A stretch of DNA of 64,000 bases from Helicoverpa zea. Taxonomy: Eukaryota; Arthropoda; Insecta; Lepidoptera; Noctuidae. Below are positions 62,571-64,000 of the stretch, one piece after another. Position 1 is the stretch's first letter. Each line of letters begins with the position of its first letter. Where the stretch lies: positions 2,480,001 through 2,544,000 of the forward strand of contig NC_061469.1 in assembly GCF_022581195.2 (NCBI RefSeq), written 5' to 3'. The notes beneath the pieces are model-generated. The model searched no databases. It was not told the origin of the DNA and saw nothing but the letters and a program-made list of their open reading frames with translations. The position numbers and the translations under genes are program-made.

Positions 62571-63094
62571 ATCAGTTGCTTATATACTCGCAAACTGTTG
62601 GCCGATATTTAGTCCGATGGTTAGCTGACTGTCTATTTAGAAGCTAATCGTAAATTAAATCAAACTTTATAGTCTACTCGATTCCGGCCGCATACCTCAT
62701 AATTTTAACGCGCCATTCATCTTCATACTGAATTATGAGCTTTATCAATATCGGCCGACTAAAAGTTTGCAGTGTTTAGAGACTCTAAGTATACCCCCAG
62801 ACAGGTTGTAAAGTATATAAATAAACACAAAATTGAATCAAAAGTATAGCATAGCAGTGTGTATCGTCGCTTAAACCGATTAAAGGCCAGATAGACCCGG
62901 TTACGCAAATGATGACTGACAGCTCATTGTAGGGTTGTGCTGATAACAAATTAATGTTCTATTTGTTAGTTTGGGGTATCGAGTAAATTTTATAAAATTT
63001 TAATATCACATCACGCGACATTATGACCATAGATATAGAAAAAAATTACTCTCTCGTCATCTTTTCCTTAGTGGTTAAGCTTGAAAGTAAATAA

Positions 63095-63222
63095 AATCTA
63101 TGGAGTTTCTTGCCGGCTCTTCTCCATGAGACTAACTTCTTGGAACCGTGCAACTAGTGTGATGTTTCATAGGAGCCTGCAAAGGCCTATTTGAAATAAA
63201 AACATTTGACTTTGACTTTGAA
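63095..63222 (+). mobile_element. LINE 3' tail
   Basis: GGAGTTTCTTGCCGGCTCTT, TTCTTGGAACCGTGCAACTA and GCCTGCAAAGGCCTATTTGA are followed by AATAAA and a (TTTGAC)n end. I recognise this as a common moth LINE terminus. The 5' part is missing. Confidence 0.65.
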
Positions 63223-64000
63223 ATCATATCAACATGGAGATCCGAAAAAATAACTCAAGATATTAAAAAAATATCTTAAATTATAGTTCAGTTATCTAAT
63301 TCATGTCAAAATATTTGCATCATAAGGGTCTAAAACATACTAACTCCTAAACTCTGGACAGGTTCTCTTGTCGGGTCTTGCAAAATAAAATTTTATAAAC
63401 AGAACATAACAACATAAAAAATAGCTCCACAACAGATTACTAAGTATATTTTTTCCAGCGATTTGATTGTCGCGCCCCGATTGAACCATTGGCCACTATT
63501 AATAGTTAATTTAAACCGTTCAATTGATCTCCATTACAGTTTGTAAAAGTTCGATATCAAATGAACAAGCCAGTAGCACTGTGATTAAATATTATTGATT
63601 GTCAGTTACTTGAAGCGGGTTTGAGTCGTAAAATAATTTGTTTCAATTGAATTGATGTATTTTTTTTTTATTTTCTTGTTGGTTATGGTTGTTTGATTTG
63701 TGGCTTATTTGAATGTTGAGTAACTTTTTATGTCATGTCGCAAATAATTAAATAATTTTGCTATGCTGTGACATATACTGTGGTATCAAATGATGTGGAA
63801 CTAAAAAATGGCAACATGGAACTCAAAATGCGTCTTGCAAAATAGCCATTTTAGTCGCCCATTCCTTTAGACTTCTAGATCTTGATCAGATTAGATAGGT
63901 AAGAGATCTTTATAACATTAGATTTTGGCACATTTACAACAGTAAAACTAATCATTTGTAAGTATTAAAACAAAACATACTATAACTCTTTGATGGCAGC

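Larger units (their letters stand above)
58123..64000. other. Probable long intron of a gene starting near 58 kb
   Basis: AT-rich, with only MITE, SINE-like and LINE-tail repeats as listed. No exon-like stretch is recognisable on plus. The extent is inferred from the donor at 58,122. Confidence 0.3.

Overview
The window is eukaryotic, AT-rich and intron-rich, and almost certainly from a lepidopteran insect (moth or butterfly). Four conserved animal genes show insect-like exon structure. Much of the rest is degraded transposons and short repeats of types I recognise from moth and butterfly genomes: mariner and Tc1 relics, hAT-type MITEs, repeats ending in GAAGCTAGT, LINE tails and SINE-like fragments. 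No species is assigned.

Layout. (1) 1-18,090: no coding exon that I can recognise. It holds a mariner relic (3,206-4,497), a Tc1-like relic (9,674-11,243), a 330-bp repeat pair, hairpins, a CpG-rich block near 12 kb and an LTR-like fragment near 15.5 kb. It probably lies in, or downstream within, the large introns of the next gene. (2) 18,090-18,726, minus strand: the first two coding exons of atypical protein kinase C (PB1 domain); the rest of the gene is not visible. A LINE 3' end lies upstream. (3) 21,682-25,117, plus strand: complete F-actin capping protein beta subunit in five exons, with a hAT-type MITE in its last intron. (4) 27,492-32,930, plus strand: complete six-exon Daxx-like histone H3.3 chaperone, 882 aa. 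It carries SUMO-interacting-type motifs at both ends and in the middle, and its poly(A) signal overlaps the stop codon. (5) 33,287-36,054: a large foldback element with 9-bp target duplications, carrying a nested 668-bp inverted-repeat element. A GC-rich tandem array abuts it. (6) 36.6-41.1 kb: repeat-rich. (7) 41,523-50,010, minus strand: complete eIF5A in three coding exons plus a 5'UTR exon, with two copies of a 130-bp repeat in different introns. (8) 50.4-52.5 kb: two further TIR elements, one an 8-bp-TSD hAT-type element containing its own satellite-like array. (9) 52.5-64 kb: mostly noncoding. A CpG-rich block at 57.6-58.1 kb ends in a good splice donor and looks like the promoter and first exon of a plus-strand gene whose coding part lies beyond the window.

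The four genes have unrelated housekeeping or cell-biology roles: cell polarity kinase, actin barbed-end capping, chromatin/SUMO chaperone and translation elongation. They look like chance neighbours rather than a functional cluster. The most notable material is the multi-SIM Daxx protein and the nested, precisely datable transposon structures, together with a palindromic GCGAGCG motif shared by two otherwise different tandem arrays. I saw no sign of a wholly new biological system.
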